Below are positions 34,028 to 42,351 of a stretch of DNA of 64,000 bases, one piece after another. Source of the stretch: Halobacillus sp. A5. GTDB taxonomy: Bacteria; Bacillota; Bacilli; Bacillales; Halobacillaceae. Location of the stretch: NCBI RefSeq assembly GCF_024189315.1, contig NZ_JAIZEO010000002.1, forward strand, positions 496,001-560,000, given 5' to 3'. Numbering within the stretch: the first letter of the stretch is position 1; each line of letters starts with the position of its first letter. Made by a program: the position numbers and the translations under genes. The notes under the pieces are model-generated. The model saw nothing but the letters and a program-made list of their open reading frames with translations. It was not told the origin of the DNA and did not search any database.

Positions 34028-35128
34028 ATGGAGAAGAGATTGAACAGATTTTCTACATACTTAAGGGAGAATAATATTGAGGCCGCTTTTATTAATTCAC
34101 CGGAAAACGTATTTTATTTAACTGGTTTTCTAACGGACCCTCATGAACGATTACTGGGACTGCTCGTTTTCCCTGAAGTTGATCCAATCGTCGTACTGCC
34201 GGCCATGGAAGAAGGACAAATTAAAAGCGCAGGCTGGTCTTATGAGGTAATTGGATATGCAGATCACGAAGATCCATGGGAGAAAGTTAAAGAAAAATTA
34301 CGCCGTAATGACTTAGCTGAGGTAAGAACAGCAGGAATTGAGAAACAGGTGCTGAGCTACGGGAGAAGTGAAGCCCTTCTACAGTTATTTGAAGGTCCCG
34401 ATGTTATAGATATAGAATCAGAGTTGAATGAAATGCGCCTAGTGAAGGATGAACAAGAAGTGAAAATTATGCGGGAAGCAGCTGAGCTGGCTGATGAGGG
34501 GATCGAGGCTGGAATTAACGCCTTAGCCGAAGGGGTTACTGAAATGGAAGTGCTCGCTGAAATTGAATACCAGCTGAAGAAAAAAGGTGTTTCTCAAATG
34601 TCTTTCTCTACAATGGTGTTATTCGGAGAAAAGTCCGGCCAGCCTCACGGAAATCCAGGAGATAGAAAGCTGAACAGAGGAGACCTCGTGTTGTTTGACC
34701 TTGGGGTTGTGTGGAAAGGATATACCTCTGATATTACGAGAACCTTTGCTTTTCAGTCGATTACAGAAGAGAAGCGATCCATCTATGACAAAGTGCATGA
34801 AGCTCTTCAGGCTTCTTTGGCCATAAGTAAGCCTGGGAGTCGTATAGGTGATCTAGATCAGACAGCCAGAGAAGTCATTGACGAAGCCGGATACGGTGAG
34901 TTATTTCCTCATCGGATTGGACATGGGCTGGGCATCAATGTTCATGAGTTTCCATCGATGAGTCATTTAAATGACGGCATCCTGAAAGAAGGGATGACTT
35001 TTACAATTGAACCTGGAATTTATGATCCGACAGTGGGAGGCGTGCGCATAGAAGAAGACGTCCTTATCACAAAGCACGGCTGCGAAACCTTAACTAAAAC
35101 CCCCACAGAACTAAGAATCATTAAATAA
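34028..35128 (+). CDS. Xaa-Pro dipeptidase/aminopeptidase (M24 family)
   Basis: 366 residues. An N-terminal creatinase-like domain (1-130) is followed by a pita-bread metallopeptidase domain. The metal ligands are visible: two Asp in DLVLFDLGVVWKGYTSDITRTFAF, His in HRIGHGLGINVHEFP, and Glu in FTIEPGIYDP and GVRIEEDVLI. It cleaves X-Pro peptides in the cytoplasm. AGGGAAGGGG lies upstream of the ATG. The best match is the YqhT/PepQ-like group; the exact substrate is not determined. Confidence 0.92.
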   Translation: MEKRLNRFSTYLRENNIEAAFINSPENVFYLTGFLTDPHERLLGLLVFPEVDPIVVLPAMEEGQIKSAGWSYEVIGYADHEDPWEKVKEKLRRNDLAEVRTAGIEKQVLSYGRSEALLQLFEGPDVIDIESELNEMRLVKDEQEVKIMREAAELADEGIEAGINALAEGVTEMEVLAEIEYQLKKKGVSQMSFSTMVLFGEKSGQPHGNPGDRKLNRGDLVLFDLGVVWKGYTSDITRTFAFQSITEEKRSIYDKVHEALQASLAISKPGSRIGDLDQTAREVIDEAGYGELFPHRIGHGLGINVHEFPSMSHLNDGILKEGMTFTIEPGIYDPTVGGVRIEEDVLITKHGCETLTKTPTELRIIK

Positions 35129-35131
35129 ACC

Positions 35132-35178
35132 AAAGCCTGCAGGCAGCATCGAAACTGCCCGCAGGCTTTTTTTCTTTT
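35132..35178 (+). terminator. intrinsic terminator of the M24 peptidase gene
   Basis: The stem AAAGCCTGC/GCAGGCTTT is extended by an inner GGCAG/CTGCC pairing and followed by a long T-tract. Confidence 0.9.
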
Positions 35179-35212
35179 TTCTCTGGGTGCCGGGTACACA
35201 ATGGGTTTATAC

Positions 35213-35226
35213 GTCTTAGGTCTTAG
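35213..35226 (+). promoter_or_regulatory. candidate LiaR box upstream of the lia operon
   Basis: Two tandem GTCTTAG heptamers lie about 80 bases upstream of the liaI-like start. LiaR and VraR sites in Firmicutes contain TTAGTC/GACTAA half-sites, so a LiaR role is plausible; spacing and orientation are not the standard ones. Confidence 0.4.
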
Positions 35227-35306
35227 TGAAAGATATGTCTCTGGATCATTATGCCGGCTGGGTTTTGCCAGTATGATGAAGGTAAGTTAAAGAGAAGGAG
35301 GGAAAC

Positions 35307-35672
35307 ATGGAAATGAAGAAATTTTTGCTTTTTCTTGCCGCGTTGGTGGCTTTGATTGTTGTACTGGCGAACCTGGGTCCTATGATTTTGTTAGGGGTTA
35401 GTGTATGGCTTCTTTACGTTGTATTTAAGCAATTTATGAAGAGCGATTCTACAGGCGGTAAGGTTGGATGGGTAATTGCCGGACTGATTGTATTAAGTGT
35501 AGCGGTTTCTAATATTTATGCCGTCATTGGATTGGCTGCGGCTTATGCCATTTACCTTATTGCGAAAAACTGGACAAGCAGTAAAGAAGACTCAGTCTCA
35601 AAGCCGGCCAATGAGGCCAATGATCCGTTTACCAATTTTGAAAAACAGTGGTCAGAACTAAAAAATTCCTAA
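35307..35672 (+). CDS. liaI: LiaI-like membrane protein (Lmo0954 family)
   Basis: 121 residues. Two or three membrane segments (about 5-40 and 50-90) are followed by a charged tail (SKPANEANDPFTNFEKQWSELKNS). In the Lia envelope-stress system LiaI recruits the PspA-like LiaH to the membrane. It immediately precedes that gene (13 bases). Naming as liaI rests on position and topology; the sequence is closer to the Lmo0954-type proteins. GAAGGAGGG precedes the start; ATG 35307 or ATG 35313 could be used. Confidence 0.75.
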   Translation: MEMKKFLLFLAALVALIVVLANLGPMILLGVSVWLLYVVFKQFMKSDSTGGKVGWVIAGLIVLSVAVSNIYAVIGLAAAYAIYLIAKNWTSSKEDSVSKPANEANDPFTNFEKQWSELKNS

Positions 35673-35685
35673 GGAGAGATGAACG

Positions 35686-36324
35686 ATGGCTAATTTATTT
35701 ACTCGCTTGAAAGACACCATTTCGGCTGATTTTCACGATGCTTTGGATCAAAAGGAAAAGAAAAATCCAATTGCTATGTTGAATCAATATTTACGCGAAA
35801 GTGAAAAGGAAACAGAAAAGGTACGCAGGCTGGTGGAACGTCAATACCGTTTAAAAGACGAATTTGCCCGGGAATATCAGCGCTCTGAAGAAATGGCTGC
35901 AAAGAGAAAACACCAAGCTGAAGTAGCGCAGAGAGCCGGGGAAGACACGATGCATGAATTTGCTGTTAAGGAACAGCAGGAATATGAAGCAAGAGCTGAA
36001 CGTTTGAAGCAGTCTCGTTTAGAGGCAGTTGAGCAATTAGGCGTATTGGAACAAAAATACGAAGAAATGAAGCACAAGCTTAAAGACATGCATTTAAAAC
36101 GGATGGATCTGATGGGGAGAGAAAATATTGCACGCGCTCATTACCGTATGAACCAGGTGATAGAAGATACATCGGACAAGCCATATTCCAGATTTGCGGA
36201 AATGGACCGCTATATTGAGGATTTGGAGTACAAAGTGAATAGCTCGTACTATCGAAACACGTTTGACAGTAAAGTAGCGCAGCTTGAGAAGGATATGAAG
36301 GATAAAGAGAATATTACGGGTTAA
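35686..36324 (+). CDS. liaH: PspA/IM30 family protein LiaH
   Basis: 212 residues, almost entirely coiled coil (residues 25-150 and 170-210). LFTRLKDTISADFHDALDQKEKKNPIAMLNQYLRE is the usual opening of the PspA/IM30 family. These proteins form large oligomers that protect damaged membranes. It is cotranscribed with the LiaI-like gene and followed by a terminator and a repeat, then LiaFSR. Confidence 0.9.
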   Translation: MANLFTRLKDTISADFHDALDQKEKKNPIAMLNQYLRESEKETEKVRRLVERQYRLKDEFAREYQRSEEMAAKRKHQAEVAQRAGEDTMHEFAVKEQQEYEARAERLKQSRLEAVEQLGVLEQKYEEMKHKLKDMHLKRMDLMGRENIARAHYRMNQVIEDTSDKPYSRFAEMDRYIEDLEYKVNSSYYRNTFDSKVAQLEKDMKDKENITG

Positions 36325-36343
36325 TTATAACCATGGTATGATA

Positions 36344-36375
36344 GAAGACGCAGTGAACTGCGTCTTCAGTTTGTT
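36344..36375 (+). terminator. hairpin terminator after liaH
   Basis: An 11-bp perfect stem, GAAGACGCAGT with ACTGCGTCTTC, around two bases, followed by a T-rich AGTTTGTT. The left arm recurs at 36616-36626 across the repeat, so liaIH and liaFSR may be only partly cotranscribed. Confidence 0.7.
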
Positions 36376-36619
36376 GAGAAACCATTGTTTTCTCTTTCAT
36401 CTAGAAAGTGTGTACACATTTCTTGCAGGATTAGGAGTAAAGGGTTTTAGGAATCGACTCCCTTTCCATGGCCCAATCGGTGTGGGTTCCAGATCAAGCA
36501 GACTTTCCGCCTGCCCCGCTTAAAAGCGGCGTTTTTTCCTGTTCCTTTTCTCTAGATTCTAATGGAGGGACTATGAGATACCATGTGTACATCCATCCAA
36601 GCTTTTTCAACAGCCTGAA
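36365..36619 (+). repeat. MITE-like repeat, copy 3 (degenerate), inside the lia operon
   Basis: 255 bp, same orientation as copy 1. The left end TTCAGTTTGTTGAGAAACC and the reverse complement of the right end, TTCAGGCTGTTGAAAAAGC, are inverted repeats. The left arm of the inner palindrome (AAAGGGTTTTAGGAATCG) is present but the right arm is lost. The GCCCCGCTTAAAAGCGGCG and CTTTTCTCTAGATTCTAATGGAG parts match copy 1. It separates liaH from liaF and accounts for the roughly 360-base gap. Confidence 0.8.
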
Positions 36620-36684
36620 GACGCAGTAAACTGATTCTTGTTACATAAATAGAGAGAGCAAGACGCTTGAAAGGGGGAATCGCA

Positions 36685-37398
36685 ATGTTAAAAAGGTTGT
36701 CTACAGATACGGTTAATCTCATACTGCTCATCGGAGCGGTTCTCCTGGTAATGGAAGTCGTTTTCTTCAATGGTGGATTAATTTTTTCTGTTGCTTTCTC
36801 AGGGTTGCTTATCTATTTGGGGTGGACGCGCTACGCTAAATTGTGGGGCAAAGTGATCTTCTGGATTGGAGCGGTGAGTCTATTTATAACGGCAATTAAT
36901 ATGATAGCTGTTCGTTTTCTGATCATCGCTGCTCTAGTTATGGCCGTTCTCCATTACCATCGTTCGAGAAATGAACCGAAACGGATAGAGCCGGAAATCG
37001 TTGAATCCCAACTGGATAGTGGCGATCCTGTCCTCCGTCAAAAGTTTTTTGGGAACGAATCTACACCAGGCAGAGCTTATAAATGGCAGGACATTAATAT
37101 TCATGGCGGATTCGGTGAGCGTGTAGTGGATTTAAGCAATACGGTCCTTCCTGAGGGGGAGGCTGTCATATCCATTAGACATCTAATAGGCAGTGTATAT
37201 ATTTATGTCCCCTATGAAGTGGAAGTGTCGGTTGAGCATAGCTCGGTCTTTGGAAGAGCAAGCATTTTTCAATATAGAAATACAAAGCTCATCAATCAAA
37301 TTATTAGTTATCAGACTCCTGAGTATTCCACTCGTAAACCAAGAGTCAAAATTATCACCTCAATCGGCTCTGGAGATATTGAGGTGAAGCGGATATGA
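36685..37398 (+). CDS. liaF: LiaF, inhibitor of the LiaRS system
   Basis: 237 residues. Four hydrophobic segments in the first 90 residues are followed by a cytoplasmic or surface beta-rich domain (about 130-237, with INIHGGFGERVVDLSNTVLPEGEAVISIRHLIGSVYIYVPYEVEV), the LiaF C-terminal domain. In the known system LiaF keeps LiaS inactive until envelope stress. The ATG at 36685 lies 7 bases after AAGGGGG. It overlaps liaS by four bases. Confidence 0.9.
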   Translation: MLKRLSTDTVNLILLIGAVLLVMEVVFFNGGLIFSVAFSGLLIYLGWTRYAKLWGKVIFWIGAVSLFITAINMIAVRFLIIAALVMAVLHYHRSRNEPKRIEPEIVESQLDSGDPVLRQKFFGNESTPGRAYKWQDINIHGGFGERVVDLSNTVLPEGEAVISIRHLIGSVYIYVPYEVEVSVEHSSVFGRASIFQYRNTKLINQIISYQTPEYSTRKPRVKIITSIGSGDIEVKRI

Positions 37399-38441
37399 AT
37401 ACGTGGAAAAAACAGCTGACTATCAGTGTGCTGATGTGCGTCTTATTGGCTTCTGCTGTATTGAGTATGACATTAATTGCTTTTCCATTACAGAATTGGG
37501 GAGACTTATGGAGCACCCGGGTCATAGACCTGCCGTTTGTTGTATTTGTACTGCTTCTCGCCGTCGCTATCGGCTTGTTTATAGGAGGGGGGCAGGCCTG
37601 GTTTAGCCGCCGGAAAATGAACTATATTGAACATCAGCTGGAAGAGATTTCAAATGGACAGGAGCTGTTGTATGAATACGAACAGCATAAAGAGCTGTCA
37701 GTGATTGAGGAAAAAATGAAGAAAATTGAAGGCAAGTTTTCCTCTCAGGCAGAAATGGCACAAAAGCTTGCATCCGAGCGGGCTGAGGAGCGTGAGAAGA
37801 GTTTGCAGGAAGTCGTAATCCAAGAGAGGAATCGACTAGCGAGAGAGCTGCACGATTCTGTAAGCCAGCAGCTATTTGCAGCTTCTATGCTTATGTCTGC
37901 TGTTAACGAAAATCGTTCCCTTGAACAAGAGGAGGAGCTTAAACGTCAACTGGCCATGGTCGAGAATATGATTCATCAGTCACAGCTTGAAATGAGAGCG
38001 CTCCTTCTTCACCTTCGTCCCGTAGCTTTAAAAGGAAAATCACTATCCGAAGGGTCAGAAGAATTATTAGCTGAACTGACACAGAAGGTGCCTATGGAAG
38101 TAGACTGGACAGTGGAACCCCTATCACTTGATAAAGGAATTGAGGATCAATTGTTTAGAATACTGCAGGAAGCGGTGTCTAACACACTCAGGCATGCAAA
38201 AGCAGATTCCCTTCAAGTCATGCTGATCGAAAGAGATAAGCATATTATTCTCCGGGTGGTTGATGACGGAGTCGGCTTTAATGTAGAAGAATCTAAAGCA
38301 ACCAGCTCTTACGGCCTGCAGAATATGAAGGAAAGAGCGATTGAGGTTGGGGGAACAGTGAAAGTCATTAGCTTAGAAGGAGAAGGCACAAGACTTGAAG
38401 TTAAGGTGCCCGTTTTAACTAAAGGAGGGGAACCGTCTTGA
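37395..38441 (+). CDS. liaS: LiaS sensor histidine kinase
   Basis: 348 residues. Two membrane segments (about 9-30 and 46-66) flank a very short outer loop, the intramembrane-sensing layout. A HAMP-like coiled region follows, then the HisKA_3 box NRLARELHDSVSQQLFAAS with phospho-His153, and an ATPase domain (EAVSNTLRHAKAD, VDDGVGFN, SYGLQNMKERA). It senses cell-envelope stress such as that caused by bacitracin. It overlaps both liaF and liaR by four bases, so translation is coupled. Confidence 0.93.
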   Translation: MNTWKKQLTISVLMCVLLASAVLSMTLIAFPLQNWGDLWSTRVIDLPFVVFVLLLAVAIGLFIGGGQAWFSRRKMNYIEHQLEEISNGQELLYEYEQHKELSVIEEKMKKIEGKFSSQAEMAQKLASERAEEREKSLQEVVIQERNRLARELHDSVSQQLFAASMLMSAVNENRSLEQEEELKRQLAMVENMIHQSQLEMRALLLHLRPVALKGKSLSEGSEELLAELTQKVPMEVDWTVEPLSLDKGIEDQLFRILQEAVSNTLRHAKADSLQVMLIERDKHIILRVVDDGVGFNVEESKATSSYGLQNMKERAIEVGGTVKVISLEGEGTRLEVKVPVLTKGGEPS

Positions 38442-39070
38442 TTACTGTACTCTTTGCAGATGATCATGAAATGGTGCGAATTGGGGTATCTGCCTACCTG
38501 TCTTCACTAGAGGACATCGATGTTATAGCGGAAGCTGATGATGGGACGGATGCGGTTGAATTAGCGTTAGAACACCGGCCCGACATAATATTGATGGATT
38601 TGGTGATGAAGGAAATGGACGGGATTGAAGCGACAAGGAAAATTGTTGAGCAATGGTCTGATGCTAAGATTATTATCGTAACAAGCTTTCTTGACGATGA
38701 GAAGGTGTACCCGGCTCTTGAAGCAGGGGCAACAAGCTATATGTTAAAAACTTCTAAAGCTGAAGAAATTGCCAAAGCCATCCGTGAAACTTATGACGGT
38801 CAATCCATTCTTGAACCAGAAGTAACCGGCAAGATTATGAATAAGATGCGTGCCACTCAGAATAAACCACTCCATGAGCAGTTAACCACTCGTGAAAAGG
38901 AAATATTAATGCTTATGTCCGAAGGGAAAACGAATCAGGAAATTTCGAGTGAGTTATACATTGCTTTAAAAACAGTGAAAGTTCATGTGAGCAATATTTT
39001 AGGTAAATTAGATGTTCACGATCGTACCCAGGCAGTAATCTACGCTTTTAAACACGACTTGATTCAATAA
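38438..39070 (+). CDS. liaR: LiaR response regulator (NarL family)
   Basis: 210 residues. The receiver domain has the acidic FADDHEMV and the phosphorylated Asp54 in ILMDLVMKEMDG. The output is a LuxR-type helix-turn-helix (LTTREKEILMLMSEGKTNQEISSELYIALKTVKVHVSNIL). It activates liaIH in known systems. It is the last gene of the operon and ends at a terminator. Confidence 0.93.
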   Translation: MITVLFADDHEMVRIGVSAYLSSLEDIDVIAEADDGTDAVELALEHRPDIILMDLVMKEMDGIEATRKIVEQWSDAKIIIVTSFLDDEKVYPALEAGATSYMLKTSKAEEIAKAIRETYDGQSILEPEVTGKIMNKMRATQNKPLHEQLTTREKEILMLMSEGKTNQEISSELYIALKTVKVHVSNILGKLDVHDRTQAVIYAFKHDLIQ

Positions 39071-39103
39071 GCCTCCACTATCTTACAGTGGAGGCTATTT
39101 TTC
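39070..39103 (+). terminator. intrinsic terminator of the lia operon
   Basis: AGCCTCCACT pairs perfectly with AGTGGAGGCT around ATCTTAC, followed by ATTTTT. It overlaps the liaR stop. Confidence 0.9.
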
Positions 39104-39175
39104 TAACATAACAAATAGAAAGCCTAACAGCAGTACAAGGTAAAAGATCATTAATTTTATATAAAGTCTGCGCAT
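39095..39175 (-). CDS. 26-residue hydrophobic peptide, unconfirmed
   Basis: 27 codons below ORF-track size. The product opens MRRLYIKL, has a hydrophobic core (IFYLVLLLGFLFVML) and ends EK, so it could be a tiny single-span membrane protein. AAAAGGTG lies 5 bases before the ATG. It lies opposite the liaR terminator, and no homologue is known to me. It may be a chance frame; the ribosome binding site and membrane pattern are the only support. Confidence 0.35.
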   Translation of the reverse strand: MRRLYIKLMIFYLVLLLGFLFVMLEK

Positions 39176-39301
39176 GTAATCACCTTTTCTGAGAAGCTTA
39201 GGACCGAAACCTACTTCATCCTATGTTGGAAAAGGTTGTTCGATGAATACTGTGCTTGTTTTCTTTTGTTTAGGGAATAACAAGAAGAAGAGGTGATGTC
39301 T

Positions 39302-40003
39302 TTGAAATGGGAAAATCCTTTATCAAAAACGCTCAGCTGGTCAGGAGAAATAAAGAATCGGTCAGAGAAGGAAAAGCTGGCTCAAACCATAAGCACCAGA
39401 GCTTTAAGCGGAGACATAATAGGAGTGGGATCAGGATCCACATCTCTGTTGGCATTGGAGGCAATCGGCCGGCGGGTGCAGGAAGAATCCTTGAAAGTAA
39501 TGGCTGTCCCCACATCTCAGGAGTCAGCTCTTAATTGCCTCTATTATGGGATTCCGATTACAGCTCTTACTTCCGCCCGGCCCGATTGGGGATTTGACGG
39601 GGCAGATGAAGTAGATGATCAGGGTAATTTAATAAAGGGGCGTGGCGGAGCTTTATTTGCTGAAAAGCTGGTGATGGCCAGTTCGCCGAAAACTTACATT
39701 TTGGCAGATAAAAGCAAGCTTGTGCAGCACCTTGGAGAGAAAAGCTTCGTCCCTGTTGAAATTGACCCAAGAGCTGTTCATCTTGTAGAAAACCTGATGA
39801 TTAAAGAGTTTCAGCCTGAGCTGATCCAATTAAGGATGGCTGAAGCAAAAGACGGACCCGTTATTACTGAATCAGGAAATATACTTTTAGATGTTAAATT
39901 TAATACAATTCATTATAAGATGGACAAGGATATTAAAGCATTGCCTGGAGTTATAGAAACAGGGTTGTTTTTTGATTATAAAGTGGAAATTTTAACTTCT
40001 TAA
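39302..40003 (+). CDS. rpiA: ribose-5-phosphate isomerase A
   Basis: 233 residues. It interconverts ribose-5-phosphate and ribulose-5-phosphate in the pentose phosphate pathway. The motifs GVGSGSTSLLALEAIG, GFDGADEVDDQGNLIKGRGGALFAEK and GVIETGLFF are diagnostic. Bacillus usually uses the unrelated RpiB, so RpiA here may be extra. I prefer TTG 39302, because AGAGGTGAT lies at ideal distance; GTG 39293 and ATG 39296 are too close to that site. Confidence 0.9.
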   Translation: MKWENPLSKTLSWSGEIKNRSEKEKLAQTISTRALSGDIIGVGSGSTSLLALEAIGRRVQEESLKVMAVPTSQESALNCLYYGIPITALTSARPDWGFDGADEVDDQGNLIKGRGGALFAEKLVMASSPKTYILADKSKLVQHLGEKSFVPVEIDPRAVHLVENLMIKEFQPELIQLRMAEAKDGPVITESGNILLDVKFNTIHYKMDKDIKALPGVIETGLFFDYKVEILTS

Positions 40004-40023
40004 GCCCATTTATTCAATAATCA

Positions 40024-40052
40024 TTGGTATGTTTTCATACTTTTTCTATAAT
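40024..40052 (+). promoter_or_regulatory. sigma-A-type promoter upstream of the RQC-like gene
   Basis: TTGGTA and TATAAT are separated by 17 bases, about 35 bases before the GGGG ribosome binding site of the gene at 40088. Confidence 0.7.
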
Positions 40053-40087
40053 AGTAGTATATCCTTCCATCACAAAGGGGAATCACT

Positions 40088-41614
40088 ATGGGACTTCCAG
40101 CTAGCCTAATGTACCACGACGCACGTTACCCGTACATTATTCTGACTCCAATTGGGAAGAAAAATAAGCAGATCCGATCGATTGGCCACAAGTTTGAAAG
40201 AGGCATACTTTCAAGAGTTAACGAGGCCATCAACGAATATTCTGCCGAAAAAAGTATTAACGTTGAACAGATACAATCTTTTTTAAAAATAGAAGGAAGG
40301 GCGATACTGCCGGTATCATTTTCCAAGGATGGAATATTACATCCTCATCTGATTAAGCCTGAGTTCTTTCTATGGAAGGAGCACTCTGCGGAGCACGGGC
40401 TGCCTCTTAAAGCCGAATACAGGTATGAAACAGATTTTACTCGTTTGTCCTCTGCACAATTAGAGCGTCACATTCGACAAGTCATCGATGATTATGAGTT
40501 CGTGGCTTCCGTAAGCTTACAGTCCAGGGATGAATGGGTGAATCAAATAACAGAAAGCTTTCATAACCATCCGATCGCGGCTCTGTTTCATGAAAAGGAG
40601 CAGATAATCTCATCGATTGAGACAATGAACCAATCAGCACTGCTTTCTTTGTTAAAATATCCAGAAGATGTAGCTTATTGGCGTAACCGAGTAGATATTG
40701 TGATGCGGCCTTTCCGGAGTCTTCCTGACGCCTGGCTCAATGAAACCGGAGAATGCTGTTCTCATGATAAAGATCTTCATTTTGTCTCTAATCAATCCAT
40801 GATTCACTGCGTGTGTGAAATTTGTGATCTTAGAATTTTTTATTTCACAGCAGATAATGAAATGATGCTGGAAGAGAAGTTTGATGTTCACTTAGCCCGC
40901 AGGCGGGTGGACACGCTGCACCACCAATTTAATAAGATTGCCGACAAGAATATAGAGCTGCTGCATCAGCTGCGGCAGCTGTCTTTTCTAAAAGAGAGCT
41001 TTCAACCTTATGTTCAAAAGCTTACAGAAGCGTTGCAGCTGTCTGAGCAAATTGAGCGTTATGAGGTAGATGAACCTTTGGCAGCCTCTTATCCATTACT
41101 TGAAATGTATAAGAAGCTGGAAGCATCAATACTGCCTGTCGATTCATTCGAATCCAATCTCTTATGGCTTTCTCAAGTTGAGCTTTACAACGTCACGATG
41201 ATAAAACAAATAGAGGAATGGCTGAGGGATCTTCCTGAAGATATGGACATGGCACTGGACCATCTGCTGGAGGAATTGCAGGAGCTTCTGAACGAAGTGA
41301 CCTACCAGGATGACGACATTATTATTACTGTTAAAGGCCGGTCATTAGATTATAACTCAGTTCAGCATGTTCTCGATCTTATTCATTATTACGGCACCCA
41401 ATACCCGGCGCATACGCTAGTTCAAGTATTGGCTGGGAAATCAACGAATAAGCTGAGAAGACTGAAGCTTCATGAAACACGCTGGTTTGGCCTTCTTGAA
41501 GATTGGCCTGAGAAACATATTCAGCGGCTCTTTAATCAACTGGAAAAACAAGGATGGCTTATGAAACAGCAAAAAGGCTATTCGATCAGTCAATTTGCGG
41601 AAGAGGTTATGTGA
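40088..41614 (+). CDS. RQC-domain DNA-binding protein (RQC-minor type)
   Basis: 508 residues. The last 80, from YGTQYPAHTLVQVLAGKSTNKLRRLKLHETRWFGLLED to the end, read like the winged-helix RQC domain of RecQ helicases. A central Cys-rich part (GECCSHDKDLHF and HCVCEICDLRIFY) looks zinc-binding. Residues 270-345 are likely coiled coil. No helicase motifs are present. NCBI uses the name RQC-minor for such proteins, which I recall but could not check. Binding to DNA is inferred. It has its own promoter. Confidence 0.6.
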   Translation: MGLPASLMYHDARYPYIILTPIGKKNKQIRSIGHKFERGILSRVNEAINEYSAEKSINVEQIQSFLKIEGRAILPVSFSKDGILHPHLIKPEFFLWKEHSAEHGLPLKAEYRYETDFTRLSSAQLERHIRQVIDDYEFVASVSLQSRDEWVNQITESFHNHPIAALFHEKEQIISSIETMNQSALLSLLKYPEDVAYWRNRVDIVMRPFRSLPDAWLNETGECCSHDKDLHFVSNQSMIHCVCEICDLRIFYFTADNEMMLEEKFDVHLARRRVDTLHHQFNKIADKNIELLHQLRQLSFLKESFQPYVQKLTEALQLSEQIERYEVDEPLAASYPLLEMYKKLEASILPVDSFESNLLWLSQVELYNVTMIKQIEEWLRDLPEDMDMALDHLLEELQELLNEVTYQDDDIIITVKGRSLDYNSVQHVLDLIHYYGTQYPAHTLVQVLAGKSTNKLRRLKLHETRWFGLLEDWPEKHIQRLFNQLEKQGWLMKQQKGYSISQFAEEVM

Positions 41615-41691
41615 GAAATTTATATCAGAGCTCTTAATACGAGCTCTGCCATACATACATTAGATTATAAGCAATCAAGGAGGACGTCTAC

Positions 41692-42336
41692 ATGAAATCT
41701 ATCTTTCATCGGGCACTCGGTGAAAAATTTAATCGTTTACATCCGGAGCTTCAAAAAAAGTTTGGTCTCACCAGTGAACAGAAAGTGATGATTCTTGGTC
41801 AGGGTAGAATGACAGAAATCAGAGGCACTCCTCTATGGCTGCGCCCCTTTTTGAACCTGGGTGCGAAGGATCATTTAATTTTTGCTGAACGCGGGAAGAA
41901 TGTTCCTTTTACACTTGAAAATTACTCTTATGTTGACGAGCAGGGCAGGGAAGCGGTCAGTTATGTGCGCAGGTTCTTCTTTCCTTATGCTATCAGAGGC
42001 TTTGATGCTGCTATGTATTATGATGAAGAGGAACAGGCGATCGTAGACTGTTTGGGGAAATCCTCCTCAATAACGACTGTACTAGAAACAGATGTGACAA
42101 AAGAAGGCGGACTGCTTCTTCAATCGAGAAAACTGAACGTAAAAAGCTCATGGACGACGACGGATCTGACTACTTCTTTATATGAGCATTATGATGAAGA
42201 AGAACAGGCATTTAGAGTCCATGTTCATGTTGAACATCCATGGTTAGGGACGCTGATCATGTATGAGGGAGTCGTTCATACAGAATTTCTGCCTATTACG
42301 ATGAATCATATACCTGATCGGGGAATTTTATCTTAA
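41692..42336 (+). CDS. DUF4166 domain protein
   Basis: 214 residues. The opening SIFHRALGEKFNRLHPELQKKFG is characteristic of DUF4166. No membrane segment or catalytic motif is clear. The following gene, tryptophan dioxygenase, starts 15 bases after its stop, so the two are likely cotranscribed. Function unknown. Confidence 0.8.
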   Translation: MKSIFHRALGEKFNRLHPELQKKFGLTSEQKVMILGQGRMTEIRGTPLWLRPFLNLGAKDHLIFAERGKNVPFTLENYSYVDEQGREAVSYVRRFFFPYAIRGFDAAMYYDEEEQAIVDCLGKSSSITTVLETDVTKEGGLLLQSRKLNVKSSWTTTDLTTSLYEHYDEEEQAFRVHVHVEHPWLGTLIMYEGVVHTEFLPITMNHIPDRGILS

Positions 42337-42351
42337 ACGAGGTGAGTGAAA

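Noticed and set aside
36338-36523. 61-residue plus-strand frame after liaH
   Set aside because: Covers the terminator and repeat copy 3.
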